Assembly (NCBI GenBank): GCA_020692215.1
Contig: JAIMKW010000003.1
Coordinates: 295,192 to 359,191, forward strand
DNA length: 64,000 bases
Source: Sandarakinorhabdus sp.
Lineage (GTDB): Bacteria > Pseudomonadota > Alphaproteobacteria > Sphingomonadales > Sphingomonadaceae
Direction of reading: 5' to 3'
The position numbers were made by a program, and so were the translations under genes. The notes beneath the pieces were generated by a model. The model was given only the letters and a program-made list of their open reading frames with translations. It searched no databases and was not told where the DNA came from. This document shows positions 15,870 to 24,744 of the stretch, piece after piece (the stretch's first letter is position 1; each line of letters starts with the position of its first letter).

Positions 15870-17615
15870 ATGACGTTCTCAACAAACAGGCGCAATCTAC
15901 TGCGCGGATTGTCGCTCGTCGGTGGCACAGCAGCGTTTGGTGCCGCATTACCGGGATGGGCGCGCAGTGGCACGGGCGGCCTCGCGAGCGGCAGCGACGT
16001 TTTGTCCGGGGAAGACATCAAGCTCAGCATCGGCCATGCGGTGCACAGCGTTGGCGGCCGGTCGGGCCATGCCATCGCCATCAACGGCACCGTTCCCGGC
16101 CCACTCATCCGGCTGAAGGAAGGCCAGAACGTCCGGCTGTCGGTAACCAACACGCTGGCCGAGGACACCTCGATCCACTGGCATGGGCTGCTGCTGCCAT
16201 TTCAATATGACGGCGTGCCGGGAATTAGTTTCCCCGGGATCAAGCCGGGCGAGACCTTCGTTTACGAATTTCCGATCCGCCAGGCTGGGACCTATTGGTA
16301 CCACAGCCATTCGGGGCTGCAGGAGGCTATGGGGCATTACGGCTCAATCGTCATTGATCCGGTCGGCGCCGATCGGGTCGTGTCCGACCGGGAGCATGTG
16401 CTTGTGCTCAGCGACTGGAGTTTCATGCACCCGCACAAGATCTACACGCGCCTCAAGCAGAATGGCGGCAACTTCAATTTCCAGAAGCAGACGCTCGCCA
16501 GCCTGATTGCGGGCAAGGACCAGTCGGCAGCCGATCGCCGGATGTGGGGCCAGATGCGGATGGATCCGACCGATATCTCGGACGCGACGGGAGCGATCTA
16601 TACCTATCTCGTCAACGGGCATGGGCCACAGGAGAACTGGACCGGGCTGTTCGTGCCGGGCGAAAAGGTGCGGCTGCGCATCATCAACGCTTCCGCGATG
16701 ACCAATTTCAACGTGCGGATACCCGGACTGGCGATGACGGTGGTCGCTGCCGACGGCAACAATGTGCAGCCGGTGGAGACCGACGAGTTCCAGATCGGCG
16801 TCGCCGAAACCTATGACGTCATCGTCCAGCCACAGGATGATCGCGCCTATGGCTTCATCGCCGAAGGCATCGACCGGTCGGGGCTGGTGCGCGCCACGCT
16901 GGCGCCGCGGATTGGCATGGTCGGCGAGACACCGCCGCTTCGCAAACGCCCTTTGCTCACCATGAAGGACATGGGCATGGGCGACATGGACATGAGCGGT
17001 GGTGCCATGGCCGGGATGGACCACAGCAACATGCCGGGCATGAGCCACGACATGGGATCGATGAAGATGCTCGACCCGTCGGTGGCGCCGCAGGTCAAGA
17101 TGGGGCCAGGGGTGGCGATGCTGTCGTCGATGCCGATGGACCGAACGGGTGAAAGACCGACCGGGCTCGAGAACGAGCCTCACCGTGTACTGACGTACAG
17201 CCAGCTTCGCTCGCTCGACCCCAATCCCGATAAGCGCGATCCATCGCGTGAGATCGACATTCACCTCACTGCCAACATGGAACGCTACATGTGGTCGTTC
17301 GACGGCGTGAAGTTCAGCGAAGGCGCCGAGCCGTTGGCCTTTCGCCATAACGAGCGTGTTCGGGTCAATCTGATCAATGACACGATGATGCCGCACCCGA
17401 TCCATCTTCATGGCCACTTCTTCGAGGTGGTGATGGGCGAAAAGGGCAACCGCCCGGTCAAGCACACCGTCAATGTCCTGCCAGGCGGCAAGGTTTCGTT
17501 CGATCTGACCGCCGATGCGCTGGGAGACTGGGCGTTCCACTGCCACATGATGCTGCACATGCATGCCGGCATGTTCCGCGTCGTCACGGTACGCCATGAC
17601 AAGGAATCGGCATGA
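15870..17615 (+). CDS. copA: Multicopper oxidase CopA (periplasmic copper resistance)
   Basis: 581 residues from MTFSTNRRNLLRGLS, a Tat signal; a GTG- or ATG-led extension from 15819 would bury it. Copper-site motifs appear in order: STHWHGLLLP-like SIHWHGLLLP, YWYHSHSG, HPIHLHGHFFEVV and WAFHCHMMLHMHAGMFRVV. A methionine-rich insert (MKDMGMGDMDMSGG, then MDHSNMPGMSHDMGSMKM) fits CopA of copper resistance systems. It oxidises Cu(I) in the periplasm. It overlaps copB by four bases. Confidence 0.93.
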   Translation: MTFSTNRRNLLRGLSLVGGTAAFGAALPGWARSGTGGLASGSDVLSGEDIKLSIGHAVHSVGGRSGHAIAINGTVPGPLIRLKEGQNVRLSVTNTLAEDTSIHWHGLLLPFQYDGVPGISFPGIKPGETFVYEFPIRQAGTYWYHSHSGLQEAMGHYGSIVIDPVGADRVVSDREHVLVLSDWSFMHPHKIYTRLKQNGGNFNFQKQTLASLIAGKDQSAADRRMWGQMRMDPTDISDATGAIYTYLVNGHGPQENWTGLFVPGEKVRLRIINASAMTNFNVRIPGLAMTVVAADGNNVQPVETDEFQIGVAETYDVIVQPQDDRAYGFIAEGIDRSGLVRATLAPRIGMVGETPPLRKRPLLTMKDMGMGDMDMSGGAMAGMDHSNMPGMSHDMGSMKMLDPSVAPQVKMGPGVAMLSSMPMDRTGERPTGLENEPHRVLTYSQLRSLDPNPDKRDPSREIDIHLTANMERYMWSFDGVKFSEGAEPLAFRHNERVRVNLINDTMMPHPIHLHGHFFEVVMGEKGNRPVKHTVNVLPGGKVSFDLTADALGDWAFHCHMMLHMHAGMFRVVTVRHDKESA

Positions 17616-18661
17616 TCCGCACCACTATCGGGGCGATTGCCGCGCTGGTGCTCGTTCCGGGCGGCGCTTTGGCACAGACTGCTGCGCTGGCGGCTGACCC
17701 GCACGCGGGTCACACCATGCCGATGGCGACAGTGCCCGCCGCCGCCGATCCACATGCCGGGCACAAGATGCCCGCAGCGCCGGACCCGCACGCCGGTCAC
17801 GACATGGTTGCGGCCAAGCCAGCCAGCGACCCCCACGCGGGGCATGACATGGGTGCTGCACAACCGGCCGCCGACCCGCACGCCGGCCACAATATGGCAC
17901 CGCCGGCGACCGGTGACACCATCGGCAACGCCCCCGCCCCGGCGCCGCCGACCGATCATGCTGCCGACGCCATTTGGGGCGCTGCTGCCGTCGCCCCTTC
18001 GCGAGCAGCACTACGCCGCGAGCATGGCGGCTTCACCGGCTCGATGATCCTGTTCAACCTCGCCGAATATCAGGCCCGTGCCGGCACCGACGGTTATCGC
18101 TGGGAAGGCGAAGGCTGGTTCGGCGGTGACATCAACCGTTTTGTCGTCAAGACCGAAGGCGAAGGCGATGTGCGCGAGCCGCTTGAAAAGGCCGAGGTCC
18201 AGGCGCTCTATTCACGTGCCATAGGTCCATGGTGGAACCTGCAGGCGGGGGTGCGCCACGACATCCGGCCAGACCCGCAGCGGACCTATGCGACAGTCGG
18301 AATCGAAGGGCTCGCACCCTATTGGTTCAAGGCTGCCGGCGCACTGTTCCTGTCGAACAAGGGCGAGTTGCGCGGCCGCATCGAGGGCTTTTATGACCAG
18401 CGCATCACCCAGCGGCTGATTGTGCAACCTCGCGCCGAGATCGAAGTCTCCGCGCAGTCGATCCCCGAGATCGGCGTGGGCGCGGGCCTCACCGATATCG
18501 AGCTGGGCCTGCGGCTGCGGTACGAAATCGCCCGCGAATTTGCGCCCTATGTCGGTGTCGAATGGGCCGGCAAAGTCGGCGAGACGGCGCGCTTTGCCCG
18601 TGACGCCGGTGATCGAACCAGCGCAACCAGTTTCGTTGCCGGCATCCGGTTCTGGTTTTAG
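17612..18661 (+). CDS. copB: Outer-membrane copper resistance protein CopB
   Basis: 349 residues. A signal peptide (MIRTTIGAIAALVLVPGGALAQ) is followed by five DPHAGHxM repeats between about residues 29 and 94, a His/Met copper-binding tract. The CopB beta-barrel domain then runs from GSMILFNLAEYQ to the terminal IRFWF, ending in phenylalanine as outer-membrane barrels do. It starts within the copA stop. CopB is thought to bind or export copper at the outer membrane. Confidence 0.92.
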   Translation: MIRTTIGAIAALVLVPGGALAQTAALAADPHAGHTMPMATVPAAADPHAGHKMPAAPDPHAGHDMVAAKPASDPHAGHDMGAAQPAADPHAGHNMAPPATGDTIGNAPAPAPPTDHAADAIWGAAAVAPSRAALRREHGGFTGSMILFNLAEYQARAGTDGYRWEGEGWFGGDINRFVVKTEGEGDVREPLEKAEVQALYSRAIGPWWNLQAGVRHDIRPDPQRTYATVGIEGLAPYWFKAAGALFLSNKGELRGRIEGFYDQRITQRLIVQPRAEIEVSAQSIPEIGVGAGLTDIELGLRLRYEIAREFAPYVGVEWAGKVGETARFARDAGDRTSATSFVAGIRFWF

Positions 18662-18670
18662 GACGGGACC

Positions 18671-19402
18671 ATGAGCTCACGACGCCACCGCCTTCACCTC
18701 GGCGCCAGCAGGCTGCACAAATGGTTGGCGCTGATCATCGGCGCACAACTGTTGATCTGGTTTACCAGCGGCGCGCTGATGAGCTTCTGGCCAATCGACG
18801 AAATCCACGGTGACCATCTGGTCGACCGCAAGCGCATCGAGGCGCTTCCCGCTGGGGTCGCTTTCGCCGATCCCGCCACCTATCTCGCCGGGAGTGGTGC
18901 CGACAGGGTGACATTGCGCATGTTGCACGGCCGGGCGGTGGCCGAAGTCACGCGCGACAATCGCATCCTGATGTTCGATGCGACGACAGGCGCGCCCCTA
19001 CCGCCCGTCGATGCCCGTTTGGCGGCATCAATCGCCGAAAAGGCTTGGATCGGCGCCAAGTTTGCGGCGCCGATGACGAGCAAGGTCATATCAGCCAGCC
19101 CCGAATATCGGGGCCCGTTACCGGCCTGGCGGGTTGCCTTTGCCGACCCCGAGAACACCAGCGTATTTGTCGCTGCTGACACCGGGCAGATCGCTGCGGT
19201 GCGTACCGCAAATTGGCGGCTGTTCGACTTTTTCTGGGGCCTGCACATCATGGACTGGACCGAGCGCGACAACTTCAACACCTGGTGGTTGCTGGCATTC
19301 GCGGTGGGCGGTCTGGTATTGGCACTGGCAGGAACGGTCCTGCTGTTCATGCGCTGGCCCTTCAAGCTCAGGTTGTTTCGCCGTCGTTCTGCCGTGTCGT
19401 AA
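18671..19402 (+). CDS. PepSY-domain membrane protein
   Basis: 243 residues. An N-terminal helix (LHKWLALIIGAQLLIWFTSGALMSF), a periplasmic PepSY-like region with ISASPEYRGPLPAWRVAFADPENTSVFVAADTGQ, and a C-terminal helix after WGLHIMDWTERDNFNTWW. This is the PepSY-associated TM family, found in copper and iron gene clusters and possibly involved in electron transfer or protease inhibition. It is 9 bp after copB in the same operon. Confidence 0.82.
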   Translation: MSSRRHRLHLGASRLHKWLALIIGAQLLIWFTSGALMSFWPIDEIHGDHLVDRKRIEALPAGVAFADPATYLAGSGADRVTLRMLHGRAVAEVTRDNRILMFDATTGAPLPPVDARLAASIAEKAWIGAKFAAPMTSKVISASPEYRGPLPAWRVAFADPENTSVFVAADTGQIAAVRTANWRLFDFFWGLHIMDWTERDNFNTWWLLAFAVGGLVLALAGTVLLFMRWPFKLRLFRRRSAVS

Positions 19403-19442
19403 GGCCCCGAAACGCAAAGTCAAAACGCAAAGGTTGTCTATC

Positions 19443-19871
19443 ATGCGCAAATATCTTTTGGCACTCGCCTTTGTTGCTTCGCCGGCACTGGCGGCCGGTG
19501 ACATCGTCATGCACCGCGATCTCGGTTGCGGCTGCTGTGAAGCCTGGGCGGCGCAAGTCGCCAAGGCTTTTGGCAAGGCCGTGACGATCGTTGACGACGC
19601 CAACCGCGCCAATATGCACAAGCGTCTCGGCATGCAACCGGCCCTTGCATCGTGCCACACCGCCATGATCGACGGCATTGCATTCGAAGGCCATGTGCCG
19701 ATTGCCGATATGAAGCGTGTGCTTGCCACGCGGCCAGCGGGCGTCACCGGTCTCGCGGTACCTGGAATGCCCATTGGCTCGCCCGGCATGGAGGTGCCGG
19801 GTCGCGTCGCCGACAGTTACACTGTCATTGCGTTTGGCGCTGGCAAGACATCGGCTTTCGCCCGACGCTAA
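19443..19871 (+). CDS. DUF411 periplasmic metal-binding protein
   Basis: 142 residues from MRKYLLALAFVASPALAAG, a signal peptide. The DUF411 signature follows: IVMHRDLGCGCCEAWA, then MQPALASCHTAMIDGIAFEGHVP and the GLAVPGMPIGSPGME motif. DUF411 proteins bind copper through the CGCC cysteines and are frequent in copper resistance operons. It is the last gene of the copA-copB-PepSY operon. Confidence 0.9.
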   Translation: MRKYLLALAFVASPALAAGDIVMHRDLGCGCCEAWAAQVAKAFGKAVTIVDDANRANMHKRLGMQPALASCHTAMIDGIAFEGHVPIADMKRVLATRPAGVTGLAVPGMPIGSPGMEVPGRVADSYTVIAFGAGKTSAFARR

Positions 19872-20129
19872 AGCGGCATCGCACCAAACGCTTTCCACCT
19901 TATCGCATCCTCCACATTAGCTTGGGGGAATGATCTCGCTATGTTGTCAGCTCCATGTTGCGAGCGACCGATCTTTGAACTAACCCGCGCCGGGTTTGCC
20001 TCTATCAGGAATGGCTGTAACGTCCCAGTTGCGGACCTCAATCGGTGGGAGGCCAAGATCCTGAACAATTGGCAGGTGCCGATCGGCGGGTTGAGTGGCT
20101 ACAATCAGGTCGGAGTGCTGACAGCCGGG

Positions 20130-21119
20130 TTAAAACCAATTTTGTCCTAACCGGACGCGGCATTGCGTTCGCCCAAATTTCTGAAGGTCATCATTCCAAT
20201 CCGAAAGCTGCGGCTCAAGACGTTGTGGTTCGATCCCAACGATTAAGGCTCGTCTAAGCAGGCTGCCTGCCGCTGCTCGTCCAGCCGCATCGTTGTCGTG
20301 GGCGACATAAAGGCGTTTTAATTCCGGCCAGAATTTGAACCGCTCAAGGTGTGCCGCTGACAATGCGGCCACGACAGTGGTTTGGGGTCTCAAGGTCCTG
20401 ACCGAAAGTGCCGTCTCGATACCTTCCGTGATAATGGCAGCGAGCCCGAGCGCGCCGAACCGGACAGCATTTCCAAGAAGCTGCCCCATCGCACGGCGTG
20501 GCGGATCGACATCGGCTTTGCAGCCGTCCCGGCTCAACCAGGTCCGCTGCAGACCGGTTATGCACCCGGCGTTGTCGGTGACAGCTGCCAGCATCGCGGG
20601 AAGCGCGTGGCGATCGTTGCCATCTGCCGAAACCCAGAAACATCGGGGATGAAAGCGGAGGGATGTCAGGCTTTCATCGACAGCAATTCCGCGTTTCCGC
20701 AAATACGTTTCTGCGAGAGTACCAGTAATCGGGACTGCGCTGGCCCACAGGCGTCGTGCAGCTTCAACAGAGTTCCTCGCTGGCTTCCGAGTCGAAGGAG
20801 GCGCCGGTCGATCCTGCATGCGCAAGAAGGCGCGTGCTTCTGCCAAGACATCCGCAAGGCTGGAGAGTCCTCGGGTGGCTGCGATCAGGTCCAGCAGATC
20901 GCCATGTTCGCCGGTTGCCGCGTCCTGCCACTTGCCCGCGGCACCTTGACCTGAAGTGGGCCCGGCAAGACGAACGAACAAACTTCTGCCTCGCGTATTG
21001 TCGATGTCGCCGACCAGCCAATAGCGTCCAGATCTTCGGCCGTTGGAAAGATAGTGTCGGCAGACCGCCTCGGCTTCGCAGGCCAGCTGGCGGGACAGCA
21101 TTGCGGCAGGGCTTTCCAT
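20130..21119 (-). CDS. Toprim-domain protein, element A copy
   Basis: 329 residues from MESPAAMLSRQLACEAEAVC (an ATG two codons upstream is also possible). N-terminal region with CRHYLSNGRRSGRYWLVGDI, then a Toprim domain from about residue 220: IITEGIETALSVRTLRP (catalytic Glu) and LYVAHDNDAAGRAAA (DxD). Homologous to 34869-35921. Toprim proteins of this type act in plasmid or phage DNA metabolism, often primase-like. Here it lies only about 60 bp from parB, whereas in element B two genes intervene. Confidence 0.85.
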   Translation of the reverse strand: MESPAAMLSRQLACEAEAVCRHYLSNGRRSGRYWLVGDIDNTRGRSLFVRLAGPTSGQGAAGKWQDAATGEHGDLLDLIAATRGLSSLADVLAEARAFLRMQDRPAPPSTRKPARNSVEAARRLWASAVPITGTLAETYLRKRGIAVDESLTSLRFHPRCFWVSADGNDRHALPAMLAAVTDNAGCITGLQRTWLSRDGCKADVDPPRRAMGQLLGNAVRFGALGLAAIITEGIETALSVRTLRPQTTVVAALSAAHLERFKFWPELKRLYVAHDNDAAGRAAAGSLLRRALIVGIEPQRLEPQLSDWNDDLQKFGRTQCRVRLGQNWF

Positions 21120-21181
21120 GGCCATGCTCCCAAGAAAATAGGGGGCTCCCTGTTCGGAAGCCCCCGGAGTTGACGGAGGTG

Positions 21182-23263
21182 CTACTCGGCGGCCTCGGTC
21201 ATCGCCGTGACTGGCTCACCCGCATTTTCGTTCTGGACAGGATCGGCGTCCATGGCCGATTCGCTCGCAATCGCATCCCGTTCTTCGCTTCTGTCGCCGG
21301 CCTCGCTGAGGACGGCGTCGGGGTCGGGATAGACGCCTCTCGTCCTCAACGGTTCAGGCAGCCAGCCAGACCCTGCCAGAAGGTTCTCGGCGCGTTCGGC
21401 CATGGCATCCTTCTTGAGTTCGGCGAGCTTCGCCGTGTCGTCCTCGGAGCAGGCCTCGCCAACTGCCTGCAAGATTCGCGCCTTGGTAACGCGCCCGAAG
21501 TAGCTTTCTGCGGTCGGCGTCCATTGTTCCGCCATGTCGAGAGAGACGGCGTGCGCGAGGCGGTCCGCGTGTGCCAGCGCTCTGGGTCGCTTGTTCCAGC
21601 TTTCGTACAGGGCGTTGAGGCTCATGGAAACGCAATGCGCGAACAGGCTGGTCCGGTCTTCGCCGCTCATGGTTTCGATCACATCCCAGAGATCGGCCGG
21701 GTTCTCGGGCAAGAAGTCTGCCCATCCCTTGTGGCGGGCATCGATGGTGGCGGCTGTCGCCGTGTCGCCAAGCCCCGGTGCCTGCGCGCCGAGCACAGCC
21801 TGCTTCACGTCGATTTCGAGGCAGCTGTCTTGCGCGTAGTGGTAGAATAGCCTGAGCACCATGACGTGAAGAGCGGCATTGAACGCTACCTGTGGATGCC
21901 GACCGATTGCTTCGCGAAGGCCGAGCGTCCGCCATGCCGAGAGTTCGGTGAGCAGTCGATCGGAGAGAGGTTTGAGGCCGTCCTCTTCCTCGGGCTCCTC
22001 TGCCACAGGAGACTTAGGCCGGTGGTCATTGCCACTGGCGTCGGCAATTGGCGTGCCGACTGGTTCGACCGGCTCCGGTTCAACAACAGGCTCGTCCTCC
22101 GGCCGGACATAGCCGCGGTCGACCTTCAACCGGCCAGCCCCGTCGATGGTGACAAGCACGCCGGCCATGCCGATGTCTTCCGGCAGATAGATCGTCGGCG
22201 GATTGTCCAGTTGCTCCAGCTCCTGCCGTGCCGCCTCGTATCGCTCGCCCACGTCTTCGGGCAGATTTTCGTCGGTGTGAGTCGCTTCAATCTCGGCAAG
22301 CTCGTCGATCAGTGCTTCACGGCGAACCTGTTCCGCATCCGTCAACTCACGCCGATCACCCCGGATGTGGCGCATGCCATAATGGCGACCATAAGGCATG
22401 TCGGGCGCCGCTTCGACCCAGCGCCAGCCCTCCGCCTGAATGGCTGCGACCTCCTCGCGAAGCCGCTCGGCGACCAGCATGTCGAGAAGTGCGGCATCCT
22501 GCAGCCAGCCGCCATCGTCCGCCTGGAACAGGTCCCGCAGTACCATGCCGCCGGCCTCCTCGTAGGCGTCAATGCCGACGAACAGCGCGCGCTTGTCTGT
22601 GGCACGCACTGCGCCTTCGGTGAGCATCCGCCGGATGGCATAGGGTTCGCGGGAATAGCTCCGCTGCAAGGCCTCCCACACCTGTTCCTGCCGCTCGTGA
22701 TCGCTGACGACCGTGAACGCCATCAGCTGGTCGAGCGTCATCTCGTCGTCGCCATAAAGGTCGAGCAGTCGCGGGCTGACCGAGGCAAGCCGCAGCCGTT
22801 GCTTCACGACCGCCGGAGTGACGAAGAAGGCGGCGGCAATCGCCTGTTCGCTCAGGCCCCGCTCCCGCATCGCCTGGAACGCACGGAACTGGTCCAGCGG
22901 GTGCAAGGGTGCCCGTTGGACATTCTCGGCCAGGCTGTCCTCTTCGGCGATACCGTCGGTGCGGATCACACAGGGAATCGGTGCATCCTTGGCAAGGCGC
23001 TTCTGCTTCACCAGCAGTTCGAGCGCCCGGTATCGGCGACCGCCCGCCGGCACCTCGAACATACCGGTCTCATCGCCGGCCTCGTCGAGCACCGGCCGCA
23101 CTGACAGGCTCTGGATCAGGGTTCGGCGGGCGATGTCAGCAGCAAGCTCTTCGATTGCGACGCCCGCTTTCACGTGGCGGACATTGGACTGGCTGAGGAC
23201 AAGCTTGTCGAACGGAATGTCGCGCGACTGGCTGAGCGCGATCTGGGTTTTGGACTTCGGCAT
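21182..23263 (-). CDS. ParB-like partition/nuclease-domain protein, element A copy
   Basis: 693 residues from MPKSKTQIALSQSRDIPFDKL; an ORF extends to 23488 but runs through the conserved leader hairpin, so this start is preferred. The ParB N-terminal domain shows FEVPAGGRRYRALELL and the box EEDSLAENVQR, followed by an HTH (LSEQAIAAAFFVTPAVVKQRLRLASVS). The long C-terminal half is conserved in 28115-30187 (PTAESYFGRVTKARILQAV). It is larger than chromosomal ParB and typical of plasmid/ICE ParB-like proteins of unknown detail. Confidence 0.88.
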   Translation of the reverse strand: MPKSKTQIALSQSRDIPFDKLVLSQSNVRHVKAGVAIEELAADIARRTLIQSLSVRPVLDEAGDETGMFEVPAGGRRYRALELLVKQKRLAKDAPIPCVIRTDGIAEEDSLAENVQRAPLHPLDQFRAFQAMRERGLSEQAIAAAFFVTPAVVKQRLRLASVSPRLLDLYGDDEMTLDQLMAFTVVSDHERQEQVWEALQRSYSREPYAIRRMLTEGAVRATDKRALFVGIDAYEEAGGMVLRDLFQADDGGWLQDAALLDMLVAERLREEVAAIQAEGWRWVEAAPDMPYGRHYGMRHIRGDRRELTDAEQVRREALIDELAEIEATHTDENLPEDVGERYEAARQELEQLDNPPTIYLPEDIGMAGVLVTIDGAGRLKVDRGYVRPEDEPVVEPEPVEPVGTPIADASGNDHRPKSPVAEEPEEEDGLKPLSDRLLTELSAWRTLGLREAIGRHPQVAFNAALHVMVLRLFYHYAQDSCLEIDVKQAVLGAQAPGLGDTATAATIDARHKGWADFLPENPADLWDVIETMSGEDRTSLFAHCVSMSLNALYESWNKRPRALAHADRLAHAVSLDMAEQWTPTAESYFGRVTKARILQAVGEACSEDDTAKLAELKKDAMAERAENLLAGSGWLPEPLRTRGVYPDPDAVLSEAGDRSEERDAIASESAMDADPVQNENAGEPVTAMTEAAE

Positions 23264-23275
23264 CGTAGGTCTCCA

Positions 23276-23321
23276 TGACGGGCCGACCGAAAGCCACTCT
23301 CTCGATCTTCCAGACCCGTCA
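23276..23321 (-). promoter_or_regulatory. Conserved leader hairpin before parB (element A)
   Basis: On the minus strand TGACGGG (23321-23315) pairs with CCCGTCA (23282-23276) around a loop containing GAGAGAGTGGCT. GGAG of the ribosome binding site follows directly. The same stem and loop core precede DUF932 and parB of element B. Confidence 0.6.
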
Positions 23322-23408
23322 CGGACATCTCGCTGCCCTCCACCTCTGGGAGCGCAGCGTAGAAGCGGAAAGCCGCCGAACCGCTTCTGCGGCCCGGCGG
23401 CTTTCAGG

Positions 23409-24599
23409 TTAGCGAACGTCAGCGAGCAGCTTTGCGCCGCGCGCCTCCAGTTCCAGCCGACCGTCCTGGTGCGGGCGGGCGCGGGCAAGGGCCGTTATCC
23501 CCTGCACAAAGTCGAACACGCTGGCGGGTGGGTGCCCCTCTTCGCCAAGCACGGTGGCGATGATCTTCGCCGTTTCGACCTTGCTGAACCCGCGCTTCCT
23601 CAGGAAGGTCTCGCGGTCTTCGTCAGTCCGTGCCGCCACCTGTTCGCGGGCGGCCCGAATACCTGCCACGAATGTGCCCGGAGAGCTGTCGGCAAATCGG
23701 GACAATGCGGGTGCAGCCTCATGTGCGAACCGGCTCGCGGCGAATTTGCTGTGGCGGATGCTGATCTCCTCGAAGCCTTCAGCGCCCCATATGTTGCGGT
23801 TCATGCAGACGGCTCGCAGGAAGAACGTCGCCATGCCTAGCGTCTTTGCGCCGACTTCCGAGTTCCAGCAGTAGAAGCCCCGAAAATAGAGGTCCGGGTC
23901 GCCGTTCGGAAGTCGGCCGGCCTCGATCGGGTGGGTATCGTCCACGAGGAACAGGAACACATCCCGGTCACTCGCATAGAGGGTCGTGGTGTCCTTTGTG
24001 ATGTCCACGAACGGGTTGTGCATCATGGTCGACCAGTCGAGCGTTCCGGGCACTTTCCAGCGCGTATCGCCCACCCCGTCGCCGGCGATCTTCATTACGG
24101 CCGCGACCAGTTCATGGTCCCAGATGCGCCCATAGTCGGGGCCGTTGACAGCGCGAAGCTCGGTTCGCCCGTCCTCGGTTTCCAGCGTCTTCACCTGCTC
24201 GGCGCGGTGCGAAAGCAGGCCGTGCTGGAGGTTGATCGCCGCCAGCGGGGCCGGAAGGTCGCGAAGGTAGCCGGCAGGGGCACCCACCAGCGAGGCCAGC
24301 TGGCCAAACGACCAATGTGTTGGCGTTACGGGCGCCGCCCCACCAGGCAATGCCAGGGTCATCCGGCTCACGTCGTTCGACTGCGCTTCCACACGGATGG
24401 CGCTGGATTGAACCGTGCGGGTGACAGCCCGCTCGGATCGAGCCCGGACCGCTGCATAGAGCGAGCTGAGCGACAGATAACGCTCATCATCCGGCCGCGA
24501 AAACCATTCCGACGATACGCGCCCGATGCGCTCGCCGCGCGAGATATCGACCTTGAAGCCGCCTTGCCCCCGGGCTGCGGAATCCTGAACCTGAAGCAT
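23409..24599 (-). CDS. DUF932 protein, element A copy
   Basis: 396 residues from MLQVQDSAARGQGGFKVDIS, with GGAGGTTCTC as ribosome binding site. It shares long blocks with 26788-27981, for example GRVSSEWFSRPDDER, THWSFGQLASLVGAPAGYLR and DLYFRGFYCWNSEVGAKTLG. DUF932 proteins are plasmid/phage-like proteins of about this length with unknown function, usually close to ParB on these elements. It reads away from the integrase and the att fragment. Confidence 0.88.
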   Translation of the reverse strand: MLQVQDSAARGQGGFKVDISRGERIGRVSSEWFSRPDDERYLSLSSLYAAVRARSERAVTRTVQSSAIRVEAQSNDVSRMTLALPGGAAPVTPTHWSFGQLASLVGAPAGYLRDLPAPLAAINLQHGLLSHRAEQVKTLETEDGRTELRAVNGPDYGRIWDHELVAAVMKIAGDGVGDTRWKVPGTLDWSTMMHNPFVDITKDTTTLYASDRDVFLFLVDDTHPIEAGRLPNGDPDLYFRGFYCWNSEVGAKTLGMATFFLRAVCMNRNIWGAEGFEEISIRHSKFAASRFAHEAAPALSRFADSSPGTFVAGIRAAREQVAARTDEDRETFLRKRGFSKVETAKIIATVLGEEGHPPASVFDFVQGITALARARPHQDGRLELEARGAKLLADVR

Positions 24600-24744
24600 G
24601 AGAACCTCCATCGACGACCGCGCCAGAGCCTCTCTCTCGCACTTCCTGATCGCCACCCGATTCCGGCGTCCCTCTCACTCTCCCTTCACTTCTCCCTAGC
24701 CGCTGGCGGGCAGGGTCTCCGGGTGCGGCGTTTCGTCAATGACT

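Noticed and set aside
14894..17597. Two minus-strand open frames of more than 400 codons opposite the aminotransferase and CopA
   Set aside because: They mirror codon bias of well-supported genes on the plus strand and show no motifs; the second is histidine-rich only because it is antisense to Met/His codons.
21866..23104. Plus-strand 412-codon frame opposite parB
   Set aside because: Antisense shadow of the ParB-like gene; no homologous frame in the second copy.
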